DNA of 20,610 nucleotides from Faecalibacterium sp. UBA1360 (GCA_002306375.1 DBRU01000105.1:1-20610); one strand, 5' to 3'. Shown: positions 7,220 to 14,519, counted from the stretch's first letter. Made by a program: numbers and translations. Notes: generated by a model not told the origin, from the letters alone.

Positions 7220-10200
7220 TCAGGACTTTTTGGCATCGGAGCCGTTCTTTTCCTTGCGGTCCTTGCGCACGGCGCGCACCGACAAAGCAAACAGCAGGAT
7301 CACGACCACGTCCACCGCGGCCAGAGCCACCTTCCACACCGGGAAGTTGGGCACCGTGGCGGGCTTGAGCATGGCTTCGTTGCCGGTCTCGGCGCAGTAG
7401 TCCTGGTTGACGGCGCGGGCGTTGAGGTACATATAGATGACGTTCTTGGCGGCGCGGCGCAGCTCCTGCTGGAAGCTGTTGGAGCTGGTCTCGCAGGCAT
7501 AGGTACCGTCGCTGAGCCAGCCGTCCATCCACAGGCTGCCGCCGGCGCGCAGGGACTGGTCGCCGTTCATAAAGGCGTGGTGGTCGCTGTAGTCGGTGAT
7601 GACGGCGCCGTTAAAGCCCCATTCGCCCCGCAGCACGCCGGTCAGAAGCGCCTCGCTGCCGCCGGCCCACACGGCGCCCACACGGTTGTAAGAGGTCATC
7701 AGGCCGGTGGCGCCGTAGTCTTCCACCATGATGCGGAAGGGTTCCAGGTAGATCTCGCGGATGGTCTGCTCGGTCATCCAGATGTACACGCTGTCACGGA
7801 AGATGCCCGCTTCGCCGTCGTTGCACAGGAAGTGCTTGACGTAGCAGTAGATACCGGCCTGCTTGCAGCCTTCGACCGTGCGGCCGCACATGACGCCGGA
7901 CAAGTAGCTGTCTTCGGAGTAGTACTCGTAGTTACGGCCGTTGAAGGGGCTGCGGTGCATGTTGACCGCCGGGGCATACAGGCCGCTGTACCCCAGGTGG
8001 GCGGCTTCCTGACCGAGGCTGTGACCGTATTCGGTGGCCAGGTCGGCGTTCCAGGTCTGGGCCATGGCCACCGAGCTGGGATAGCCGGTGCCGTAGGAGG
8101 GCTGGTTGAAGCTGCCGACCTGAGAGGGGCCGTCCACCGCGCGGCCGGTGGCCTTGCCGATGCTGGGCAGCTCGCTGTCCTTCACGTAGCCGTGCAGGGT
8201 CAGGTTGAGCATTTCGTCGGTGGTCAGCTGGTCCAGCAGAGCGTCCCACTGGGGATCATCGAAGTTTTTGCCCAGCTGGTAGCCAAGGTCGGTCATGATG
8301 CCGTCTTTTTCCACCAGCAGGCCGTTTTTGGCGCCGGTGGTGATGGGTTCATCGCTCTCGTCGATCCATTCCTGCGCCATCTCGGGCGTGTACAGGTTCA
8401 GCGCGGCCACATTGTCGGCCATGGGGCGGCTGTCCACGTTCTCTTTGGGGAAGGTGCCAACGAAATCGGCACGGGTCAGGTAGACAATGTTCTGCTCGGA
8501 ATCGGTGCCGTCCAGGCTGACGCCGTCGATCGCATCGTCGCCGGTGAACTTGTTGCTGACCTCGGCGCCGGTGGTGCTGTCGGTGGGATACTGGACGTTA
8601 TCGGCCAGGTTCATGGTGATGGTGGCCGCCGGGTCGTCGTCCACGGTATGGGCGTCGTGGCGCACCGTGACGATGTAGTCGCCGGGGTCCAGCTCATAGC
8701 CGGCAAAGCCGTTGTGGTTGGCGTCGCTGTAATCGTAGGAGGCCATGTCCTCCACGTCAAAGGTCAGCGTCAGGTCCTGGCTCTCGCCGGGTTCCAGGGT
8801 CTCGGTCTTGGCAAAGGCGGCCAGTTCCACGGCAGACTTTTCGATCTCGCCGGTGATGTAGGGGGCGGTGTAGTAGAGTTCCACCACGTCTTTGCCCGCC
8901 ACGCTGCCGGTGTTGGTGACCTGCACGGTGACTTCCACCTGGCCGTCCTTGGTCAGGGCGGCGCCGTTGGCGGGAGCCTGGGTCACCTTCCAGTCAAAGG
9001 TGGTGTAGGACAGACCGTAGCCGAAGGGATACTGCACCACGCCGTCGTAGCCGGCGCCGTACTCGTTGCTGACTTCATCCCAGTAGCCTTCCGCGTCGGC
9101 GGTCTCGTACCACTTGTAGCCCACGTAGATGCCCTCGGCATAGTCCACGTAGGAGACCTGGTCGTAGGCGTAGTTGGCCTCGGAGCCCAGGTTGCCGCAG
9201 ACGGTGCCGTCCGCCGGGTACAGGCCGTCGGCGTTGGTGTAGGCGCCCACGCCGTTGGCGCCGGCGTTGGCGTAGCTGGCCGCGGTGGCAAAGTCATAGG
9301 CCCAGGTGTCGGCGGTGCGGCCGGAGGGGTTGATCTCGCCCCAGAGCACCTTGGGGATGGCGGTGGCGGCATTGGTGCCGGTCAGGCCCACGGTCAGGCA
9401 GGCATCCACGCCGGGGATGGTCTCGATCTGGCCCACCGACAGGATGTTGCCGCTGTTCAGCAGCACGATGACGTTCTGGTAGTTCTGGCCCACATAGGTC
9501 AGCAGGGCTTCTTCCTCGGTGGAAAGATCCAGGTAGGTGCGGGTCTCATCGGTGATGATCTCGCCGTCCTTGGTGACCTGCTTGTACTGCACCTGGGGGC
9601 AGTCGTTGCTTTCGCCCGAGAAACGGGTCAGCACCACGATGGCCGTGTCGGAGTAGGCCTTGGCGTTGTCCAGCATCTGCTGGGTGTAGTAGTTGGTGTC
9701 GTTGATGTCGGGCTCATACAGGCGGCAGCTCTCTTCCGGCCAGCTGTTCAGCGTGCCCACCATGTTGGAGGCATAGGGACGCTCGGGCTGGAAGTCGGTG
9801 TACATCTGGGTCAGCTCGGTGTTGTAGCTGATACCGGCGGATTCCAGCGCTTGCAGCAGGCCCGTGTTGGTGCTGACCACACGCCCCGAACCGGAACCGC
9901 CGCCCAGCCACTGGGTGGAACCCCAGCCGAACACGTTGACCTGCTTGATGTCGGCGGACAAGGGCAGGACGTTGTCCTTGTTTTGTAGCAGGACCATGCC
10001 CTCGGCTTCGATCTGTTCGGCCAGTTCCTCACCGTGGGCCATGACCTCGGCGGTGGCTTCCTCGGTGGTGTCCAGCCGGGTCCCGGTCACATACTGGTCG
10101 ATCATTTTGGCAAAGCAAACGCAAGCAATGTTCGCCGCCAGTGTCAACACCAGCAAAATGCTGGTCAGTACCAGCAACACCCGGTGCAAGACCGGATGCG

Positions 10201-10225
10201 GCCGTTTTTCTTTTGCAGTGCTCAT
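7220..10225 (-). CDS. Membrane-anchored GH3 glycosidase with permuted domain order
   Basis: A 1001-residue GH3 protein with inverted domains. After a basic N-terminus and a transmembrane helix (~16-38) comes the alpha/beta sandwich normally found second (~72-408: AEGMVLLQNKDNVLPL...INPSGRTADTW...YPFGYGLSYTTF). A fibronectin-III-like domain follows (~428-545), and only then the (beta/alpha)8 domain (~640-930) with NMHRSPFNGRNYEYYSEDS, VKHFLCND and GAVITDYSDHH, where Asp878 is the expected nucleophile. Glu205 (FSGESND) is a candidate acid/base. A second transmembrane helix (~963-983) precedes a basic tail (RAVRKDRKEKNGSDAKK). Both ends should be cytoplasmic and the enzyme extracellular. ATG at 10223-10225 is chosen because GGAGGAAG lies four bases upstream; longer in-frame starts would lie at or before the transcription start. 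It is the first gene of the GH3-GH3-GtrA operon. Confidence 0.9.
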   Translation of the reverse strand: MSTAKEKRPHPVLHRVLLVLTSILLVLTLAANIACVCFAKMIDQYVTGTRLDTTEEATAEVMAHGEELAEQIEAEGMVLLQNKDNVLPLSADIKQVNVFGWGSTQWLGGGSGSGRVVSTNTGLLQALESAGISYNTELTQMYTDFQPERPYASNMVGTLNSWPEESCRLYEPDINDTNYYTQQMLDNAKAYSDTAIVVLTRFSGESNDCPQVQYKQVTKDGEIITDETRTYLDLSTEEEALLTYVGQNYQNVIVLLNSGNILSVGQIETIPGVDACLTVGLTGTNAATAIPKVLWGEINPSGRTADTWAYDFATAASYANAGANGVGAYTNADGLYPADGTVCGNLGSEANYAYDQVSYVDYAEGIYVGYKWYETADAEGYWDEVSNEYGAGYDGVVQYPFGYGLSYTTFDWKVTQAPANGAALTKDGQVEVTVQVTNTGSVAGKDVVELYYTAPYITGEIEKSAVELAAFAKTETLEPGESQDLTLTFDVEDMASYDYSDANHNGFAGYELDPGDYIVTVRHDAHTVDDDPAATITMNLADNVQYPTDSTTGAEVSNKFTGDDAIDGVSLDGTDSEQNIVYLTRADFVGTFPKENVDSRPMADNVAALNLYTPEMAQEWIDESDEPITTGAKNGLLVEKDGIMTDLGYQLGKNFDDPQWDALLDQLTTDEMLNLTLHGYVKDSELPSIGKATGRAVDGPSQVGSFNQPSYGTGYPSSVAMAQTWNADLATEYGHSLGQEAAHLGYSGLYAPAVNMHRSPFNGRNYEYYSEDSYLSGVMCGRTVEGCKQAGIYCYVKHFLCNDGEAGIFRDSVYIWMTEQTIREIYLEPFRIMVEDYGATGLMTSYNRVGAVWAGGSEALLTGVLRGEWGFNGAVITDYSDHHAFMNGDQSLRAGGSLWMDGWLSDGTYACETSSNSFQQELRRAAKNVIYMYLNARAVNQDYCAETGNEAMLKPATVPNFPVWKVALAAVDVVVILLFALSVRAVRKDRKEKNGSDAKKS

Positions 10226-10287
10226 ACTGCTTCCTCCTACAAACAGACTTTCGCGGCGCCGCGTTCCGGACCACAGCGCCGACCGTT

Positions 10288-10302
10288 GGGGGAAGTCCCC
10301 CC
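10288..10302 (-). other. Hairpin at the 5' end of the GH3 operon mRNA
   Basis: On the minus strand GGGGG-ACTT-CCCCC forms a five-pair all-GC stem starting only a few bases after the transcription start inferred from the extended -10. It could shield the 5' end from decay. The stem is short and no test is possible here. Confidence 0.35.
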
Positions 10303-10313
10303 TTGACGATACC

Positions 10314-10324
10314 ATTCTAGCACA
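10314..10324 (-). promoter_or_regulatory. Extended -10 promoter of the GH3 operon
   Basis: Leftward TGTGC-TAGAAT (TAGAAT at 10314-10319) gives a TGn extended -10. No good -35 is seen at 16-18 bases upstream, which fits a promoter needing an activator. The leader to the GH3 ATG is about 80 bases and opens with a small hairpin. Confidence 0.5.
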
Positions 10325-10342
10325 GCGAGAGACTTTTACATG

Positions 10343-10375
10343 AAATTTGCACAATTTGCGCATTTGGCCGCAAAT
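10343..10375. promoter_or_regulatory. Direct and inverted repeats upstream of the GH3 promoter
   Basis: AATTTGC occurs at 10344-10350 and again at 10353-10359 (nine-base period). ATTTGCG (10354-10360) is mirrored by CGCAAAT (10369-10375) eight bases further on. The cluster sits just upstream of the -35 region of the GH3 promoter, where an activator would bind. Candidates are the adjacent LytTR regulator or an unseen sugar regulator. It does not clearly match the known LytTR repeat. Confidence 0.4.
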
Positions 10376-10528
10376 CCTGCACTTTTGGCGTTTGGGGCGG
10401 GAAGTTTTTTAGTCAGACCGCACAACAGCGACCGCATCCGCGTTGTGCAGTTCCACAAAATACAAAATTGCCCCGCACAAAACACGGCACAGCCGGTCCC
10501 GTACAGGGCGATTTATCAGACACGGGGA

Positions 10529-11797
10529 TCAGGCCGGATTGGGCAGCAGTACCCGCAAAATGAACCAGTTGTCCTCGTTGTGCACGGTCACAGTGCCGCC
10601 GTATTTCTGGGCCGCGGCGCGCATGGTGCGCACGCCGTAGCCGTGGGGCGGCATACCGTCGGCGTCCAGGCGCACCGGCGTTTCGCAGTAGTTCTCAAAC
10701 CGCAGCATCACAAAGCCGTGCTGGGCGTAGATGGCCGTGCGGATCAGCCGCTTTTCGGCATCAGGCAGGGTCAGCACGCTTTCGGTGGCATTGTCCAGCG
10801 CCGTGCCCACGATCGTGCAGATGTCCCCCGTGGGCATAAAGTCCAGAAGATGCCCGTCCGCCACGCAGGTGAAGTTGATGTCGTGCTGGCGGCAATACAG
10901 ACTTTTGGCCGTGAGCAGCGTGTCCAGCACCGGGTTGCCGGTCTTGTTCTGGGCCTCGTACATCTGGATGCCGCTTTCCATCTGGTCCAGGGCGGCGGCC
11001 TGGCGGCCGGGGTCCCGCTCGGCCCGGATGGCCGCGATCTGCAATTTGAGGTCGTGGCAGTAGCGGTTGATCAGGTGGATGCTCTCGCGGCTTTGCTGGT
11101 ACTGCTCATACTGGCGGTGCAACACATTGTTCATGGCATCCAGCTCCCGGTGCAGGCGGGCTTCGGTGAGCTGCTCCTGCTGGATCGAAAGCACCAGCAC
11201 CCCCGCCAGGTCCACCAGCGTGCGGATGTAAAACACGCTCATGGTGGCGGCCCCGTCCTGGGTAAAGGCCAGGTTGCTCACCGCAAAGGCGGCCAGCGCC
11301 ATGGCGACCGCGCTGACCAGCGCCCGCGGCGTAACGCCCAGCTCCGGGTTGGCGCGCAGGCGGCGGAATTCGAACCAGTACACAAACCCGTACACGCCCG
11401 CATATACGGCCAGAAGCAAAAGCAGAGCCAAGAGGTCCGCCCCGCCCCGCCGGGGCCACAAAAAGCAGTGGAGCTGCCATTCCAGGCTGGCGGCGAATTC
11501 GGCCAGGATGAAGGCGTTGGCGCAGCAGTAGCCGGCCTCCCGCGGGGTAACGGCGCACCCCAGGTACAAAAAGCCGTACATCAGGCCCACGGCCACGGCC
11601 ATGCAGGGGATCCACCAGGCCAGGGGCACACCGCCGGTCAGCTGCAAGAACGCCCCCAGCGCCGCCAGCGCCCCGACGCTGACGACCGTCGTGGCCGCCG
11701 GGCCGAACCGGCGGCGCAGCGATACAAGATACAGCACACAGGCCAGCCATTCGGCCAGGGCCGTGTACAGGCGGGGGATGTCGGGCAGGATGTTCAT
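10529..11797 (-). CDS. AgrC/LytS-like sensor histidine kinase (GHKL ATPase)
   Basis: A 422-residue sensor kinase. Residues ~8-205 contain about six transmembrane helices with short loops, as in AgrC-type peptide sensors. A coiled-coil-like linker (207-240) leads to the phospho-acceptor motif INRYCHDLKLQI, with His248 as the likely phosphorylation site. The ATPase has the N-box TALDNATES (Asn336) and the G-box HGYGVRTMRAAAQKYGG. The typical partner is a LytTR response regulator, and that gene lies directly upstream with an ATGA overlap (start 11795-11797, stop 11794-11796), so the two are translationally coupled. The ligand is unknown; no AgrD-like peptide or AgrB-like protease gene is visible nearby. 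The 303 bases downstream, before the GH3 gene, hold the GH3 promoter and no convincing terminator. Confidence 0.88.
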   Translation of the reverse strand: MNILPDIPRLYTALAEWLACVLYLVSLRRRFGPAATTVVSVGALAALGAFLQLTGGVPLAWWIPCMAVAVGLMYGFLYLGCAVTPREAGYCCANAFILAEFAASLEWQLHCFLWPRRGGADLLALLLLLAVYAGVYGFVYWFEFRRLRANPELGVTPRALVSAVAMALAAFAVSNLAFTQDGAATMSVFYIRTLVDLAGVLVLSIQQEQLTEARLHRELDAMNNVLHRQYEQYQQSRESIHLINRYCHDLKLQIAAIRAERDPGRQAAALDQMESGIQMYEAQNKTGNPVLDTLLTAKSLYCRQHDINFTCVADGHLLDFMPTGDICTIVGTALDNATESVLTLPDAEKRLIRTAIYAQHGFVMLRFENYCETPVRLDADGMPPHGYGVRTMRAAAQKYGGTVTVHNEDNWFILRVLLPNPA

Positions 11798-12504
11798 TTG
11801 ACGTCGCCCCCGATGTAGTCGGTCAGCGCTTCCAGAAAGACTTTCTTTTTGGGGCGGCTGACTTGCAGTTCGTGGGGGCCCACCTGCACGGTGTTCTGCT
11901 GCACGCCCAGCACCTGGGCCAGATTGACCAGATACCCGCTGTTGCACCGCGCAAAGGGCTTGTTGGCCAGCTTTTCCTCATAGCATTTCAGGCTGCCGGA
12001 GGTGAGCAGGTCGCCGTTTTCGGTATAAATGCGGACGTAATGGCCTTCGCTTTCCAGATAATAGATGGACGCCACATCGATGCGGCGCAGCCCGCCGTCC
12101 ACAGGCACGGTCAAAAAGGTCTTTTGCCGCTTGCGCAGGCGGTCCACGGCCTTTTGCTGCTGGCGGGAAAAGGCAAAATAGGGCACCGGCTTGAGCACGT
12201 AGTCCAAAGCGTCCACCGCATAGCCCCGTATGGCAAACTGGGCCATGTTGGTGATGAAGATCAGGATCACGTCCTTGTCCACCTTGCGGATGGCCTCGGC
12301 CGCGGCCATGCCGTCCATGCGGCGCATCTGGATGTCCAGCAGGATGATGTCGTACACGGCGCGGTAGTCGGAGACGATCTCGTCCCCGTCCTCGAACACA
12401 GTCTGCTCAAACATCCGGCCGAACTGCCGCTCGTAGCGGTGCACATACTCCACCAGCTGCTGCCGGACCTCGGGGTCGTCTTCCACGATCGCGATATGGA
12501 TCAT
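11794..12504 (-). CDS. LytTR-family response regulator
   Basis: A 236-residue two-component response regulator. Residues 1-120 are a receiver domain with the acidic pocket E8-D9-D10 (IAIVEDD), phospho-acceptor Asp57 (YDIILLDIQMRRMDG), conserved Thr in FITN and Lys in DYVLKPV. Residues ~130-234 are a LytTR DNA-binding domain (IDVASIYYLESEGHYVRIYT; FARCNSGYLVNLAQV). The family binds short direct repeats and often controls exported enzymes, peptides or surface functions. ATG at 12502-12504 is chosen because the receiver domain begins there; the SD is weak (AAAGG, eleven bases upstream). The stop overlaps the kinase start. The 67-base gap to the upstream Cys-rich membrane protein has no terminator, so all three are probably one transcript. 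Confidence 0.9.
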   Translation of the reverse strand: MIHIAIVEDDPEVRQQLVEYVHRYERQFGRMFEQTVFEDGDEIVSDYRAVYDIILLDIQMRRMDGMAAAEAIRKVDKDVILIFITNMAQFAIRGYAVDALDYVLKPVPYFAFSRQQQKAVDRLRKRQKTFLTVPVDGGLRRIDVASIYYLESEGHYVRIYTENGDLLTSGSLKCYEEKLANKPFARCNSGYLVNLAQVLGVQQNTVQVGPHELQVSRPKKKVFLEALTDYIGGDVK

Positions 12505-12571
12505 CGGTCTCGCCGCCTTTCCGCCTTTGAATCGGTTTTTATGATGACATGCCGCCTGCGCCGTATGCCGG

Positions 12572-13309
12572 TCAGGACGCGGCGTCCTCGGGGCGCAGTT
12601 TGCGGCAGTACTGGGTACAGAGCTTGTCGGTGCACTGGGAGCATTGCAGCGCCGCGTTGGAGTGGTCCCAGAACCGCTCGGGATACAGCAAGACGCACAG
12701 CTCCCATACCAGCCACGCCGCGACGGATAAAGCCACCAGCGAGAGGGCAAAAAAGCCGCCCAGGAACACCAGGGGCGAGAACATCATCAGATGGTCCCAG
12801 TTGAAGATGCGGCAGGTGGTGCAGCAGCGGTTTTTCATGATCAGGCGAAACGGGCACCAGATCAGCACACAGATCAGGTCGCACACATAAAAGAACACCG
12901 AGACCAAAAACAGACCGATCTTGTCGATCACGCCGGCGCCGTACAGCGCCCCGAGGGCGGCCACCACCCCACACCAGAGCAAAAACACCTTGTACGCCGC
13001 CTTGGTGGTGGTGACGATGTACTGCTTGAGCGCCTGGCGGTTGATCTTTTCGCGGATGGGACGGAACCGGTTGGCAAACAGCTTCTGGGAGCCCAGGGGG
13101 ATCTTGTTTTTGACGGGGACGATCTGCCAGAACAGGTCCGCCACCCAAATAGCCCACAAAAGGTGCAGGGGCGACAGCGTTTTGAAAAAGTTCATGCCGT
13201 CCAGCACGTCGAACGCCTGCGGAGCCAGCCGGCTGAGCACGGCGCACAATGCCAGAATCAGGCAGCGGCCCACCAAACGGACAAAATAAGCCTTTCTTGT
13301 TTCGGACAT
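12572..13309 (-). CDS. Cysteine-rich membrane protein, uncharacterised
   Basis: A 245-residue protein with transmembrane segments at about 12-32, 46-64, 107-127, 132-152 and a long hydrophobic stretch at 176-208, which may be one or two helices. The loop at 65-106 is very basic, so it is probably cytoplasmic. Two cysteine groups stand out: RCCTTCRIFNWDHLMMF (C162, C163, C166) and, near the C-terminus, C223-x2-C226-x4-C231-x3-C235 (LQCSQCTDKLCTQYCRKLR). These could bind metal or an iron-sulfur centre, or form disulfides. I associate this architecture with conserved clostridial proteins of unknown function. ATG at 13307-13309 follows GGGGGAGAGAAGGATAC. It is the first gene after a very strong promoter, upstream of the two-component pair. 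Confidence 0.65.
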   Translation of the reverse strand: MSETRKAYFVRLVGRCLILALCAVLSRLAPQAFDVLDGMNFFKTLSPLHLLWAIWVADLFWQIVPVKNKIPLGSQKLFANRFRPIREKINRQALKQYIVTTTKAAYKVFLLWCGVVAALGALYGAGVIDKIGLFLVSVFFYVCDLICVLIWCPFRLIMKNRCCTTCRIFNWDHLMMFSPLVFLGGFFALSLVALSVAAWLVWELCVLLYPERFWDHSNAALQCSQCTDKLCTQYCRKLRPEDAAS

Positions 13310-13383
13310 GGTATCCTTCTCTCCCCCGTTTGCGGTGCGAAACAGCGCCGTACGCCGTCGAATTCCGTCGCTTGTACCATTAG

Positions 13384-13412
13384 AGCATAAATCCAAACCG
13401 AAGAATTGTCAA
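13384..13412 (-). promoter_or_regulatory. Strong promoter of the membrane protein / LytTR / kinase operon
   Basis: Leftward TTGACA (13407-13412), 17-base spacer, TATGCT (13384-13389). It stands back to back with the phosphatase promoter, with only 16 bases between the two -35 boxes. Confidence 0.8.
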
Positions 13413-13428
13413 CCGCGTGTCCCCCGTC

Positions 13429-13457
13429 TTGCCGCCGTGCCGCGCCTGGTATATACT
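13429..13457 (+). promoter_or_regulatory. Promoter of the histidine-phosphatase gene
   Basis: Rightward TTGCCG (13429-13434), 17-base spacer, TATACT (13452-13457). The ATG at 13493 follows about 30 bases after the inferred transcription start. Confidence 0.65.
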
Positions 13458-13492
13458 AAGGATACACCATTACCAACAAAGAGGACAAGGAT

Positions 13493-14227
13493 ATGAAACT
13501 GCTGATCATCCGCCATGCGGACCCCGATTATTCCATCGACTCGCTGACGCCCAAGGGCTGGAAAGAAGCCGAGCTGCTGGCCAAGCGCATCGCCCCCCTG
13601 CCCGTGGCGGCCTATTACGTATCGCCCCTGGGCCGGGCCAGGGACACCGCCGGCTGCACCCTGAAGCTGGCCGGCCGTACCGCCGTGGAATGTGAGTGGC
13701 TGCGGGAATTCGGCCCGCCCGTGCAGCGCCCCGACCTTCCCGAAGGCGAACGCCACTGCGCCTGGGACTGGCTGCCCGCCGACTGGCTGAGCCGCCCGGC
13801 CATGCTGGACAGGGACCGCTGGATGGAGGACCCCTGCTTTGTGGACGCCGGTGTGGGGGAATAATACCGCCGGGTCGTGGTCGCCTTTGACGGGCTGCTG
13901 GCCCGCCACGGCTATGTGCGGCAGGGGCTGTATTACCGGGCGGAAAAGCCAAACCATGACACGGTGTGCCTGTTCTGCCATTTTGGGGTGGAGTGCGTGC
14001 TGCTGTCCCACCTGATGAACGTGTCGCCCATGGCGCTTTGGCACGGTACGGTGGCGGCCCCCAGCTCAGTCACCACGCTGTACACCGAGGAACGGCGGGA
14101 AGGCATTGCCGCTTTCCGCATGGCCAGCTTCGGGGATATCTCCCACCTGTACGCGGGCAACGAGCCGCCGGCCTTTGCGGCGCGCTTCTGCGAGTGCTAC
14201 ACCGACACCGAGGACCGCCACGACTGA
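13493..14227 (+). pseudogene. Histidine phosphatase family gene interrupted by an in-frame TAA
   Basis: The frame encodes a phosphoglycerate-mutase-like histidine phosphatase of about 244 residues. It starts at ATG 13493 with AGAGGACAAGGAT upstream. The N-terminal part has the catalytic LLIIRHADPDYSIDSLTPKG (His12) and the YVSPLGRARDT region. At 13862-13864 a TAA ends it after GVGE (123 residues). The same frame continues for 120 more residues with clear family sequence (YRRVVVAFDGLLARHGYV, then DTVCLFCHFGVECVLLSHL with the second active-site His, and PSSVTTLYTEERREG) to a TGA at 14225-14227. Glu (GAA) to TAA by one base change is the simplest explanation. No SD precedes the second half, and each half lacks one catalytic His. 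It may be a recent pseudogene, a sequencing error, or (unlikely) recoding. Confidence 0.85.
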
Positions 14228-14240
14228 CATACCCACGACC

Positions 14241-14285
14241 GACAAGAGGCCCGCGCCAGAATTTTGGCGCGGGCCTCTTGTTATC
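14241..14285. terminator. Long perfect hairpin after the phosphatase gene
   Basis: A 17-base-pair stem (14242-14258 against 14265-14281, ACAAGAGGCCCGCGCC and its complement) closes on a six-base loop. The base is followed by TATCTGTTC, so the T-tract is poor. It probably terminates or stabilises the phosphatase transcript. Confidence 0.6.
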
Positions 14286-14329
14286 TGTTCGAGCGAAAGT
14301 GCTTTGTGGCCGCGGTCCCGGAGACAAAG

Positions 14330-14363
14330 AAAAAAGACGACATCAAAGACGTCGTCTTTTTTT
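14330..14363 (-). terminator. Terminator of tRNA-Leu
   Basis: A6-GACGACATC is mirrored by GACGTCGTC-T6 around AAA, with one A-C mismatch (14330-14344 against 14348-14362). Read leftward it starts immediately after the tRNA CCA end and closes with a T-tract. It could also work rightward. Confidence 0.8.
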
Positions 14364-14449
14364 GGTGCGGATGAAGGGATTTGAACCCACACTCTTTTAA
14401 GGGAACTAGAACCTGAATCTAGCGCGTCTGCCAGTTCCGCCACATCCGC
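14363..14449 (-). tRNA. tRNA-Leu (anticodon CAG)
   Basis: The acceptor stem GCGGATG (14443-14449) pairs with CATCCGC (14367-14373). The discriminator is A and CCA is encoded (14363-14365). The anticodon stem CTAGA/TCTAG holds the loop TTCAGGT, giving CAG. A long class II variable arm (TTCCCTTAAAAGAG region) and the T-arm GTGGGTTCAAATCCC are present. It reads CUG codons, frequent in this GC-rich genome. It is a single-gene unit with a consensus promoter and its own terminator. Confidence 0.97.
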
Positions 14450-14490
14450 TTATCTTGTCTGCCGGCCGGTTGACCCGGGCGACGTATATT

Positions 14491-14519
14491 ATTATAGCCA
14501 TACAGGCCCCGTTTGTCAA
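14491..14519 (-). promoter_or_regulatory. Consensus promoter of tRNA-Leu
   Basis: Leftward TTGACA (14514-14519), 17-base spacer, TATAAT (14491-14496): full sigma-A consensus. Upstream of the -35 (14520-14571) lie A- and T-tracts that look like an UP element. The tRNA begins about 35 bases downstream of the inferred start. Confidence 0.9.

Noticed and set aside
4781..9988. Open frame of 1735 codons on the plus strand opposite the GH3 genes
   Set aside because: The translation is Gly/Ala/Val/His/Gln-rich low-complexity sequence with no domain. It spans two convincing GH3 genes in antisense and even their junction. It is a product of GC-rich third positions in the real genes.
10376..10528. Possible terminator between the kinase and GH3 genes
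   Set aside because: Only short, weak stems (CGG-CTGTG-CCG followed by TGTTTTGTG on the minus strand) were found; not strong enough to call.
10529..11947. Longer start for the histidine kinase at 11947
   Set aside because: The extra 50 residues lie within the LytTR gene and look like an antisense-type Arg/Gly-rich stretch. The ATG at 11797 gives a typical membrane N-terminus and an ATGA overlap.
13877..14227. Second half of the phosphatase as an independent gene starting at GTG 13877
   Set aside because: No SD precedes it, it lacks the catalytic RHG/RHA motif, and it is exactly in frame with the first half, so a stop inside one gene is simpler.
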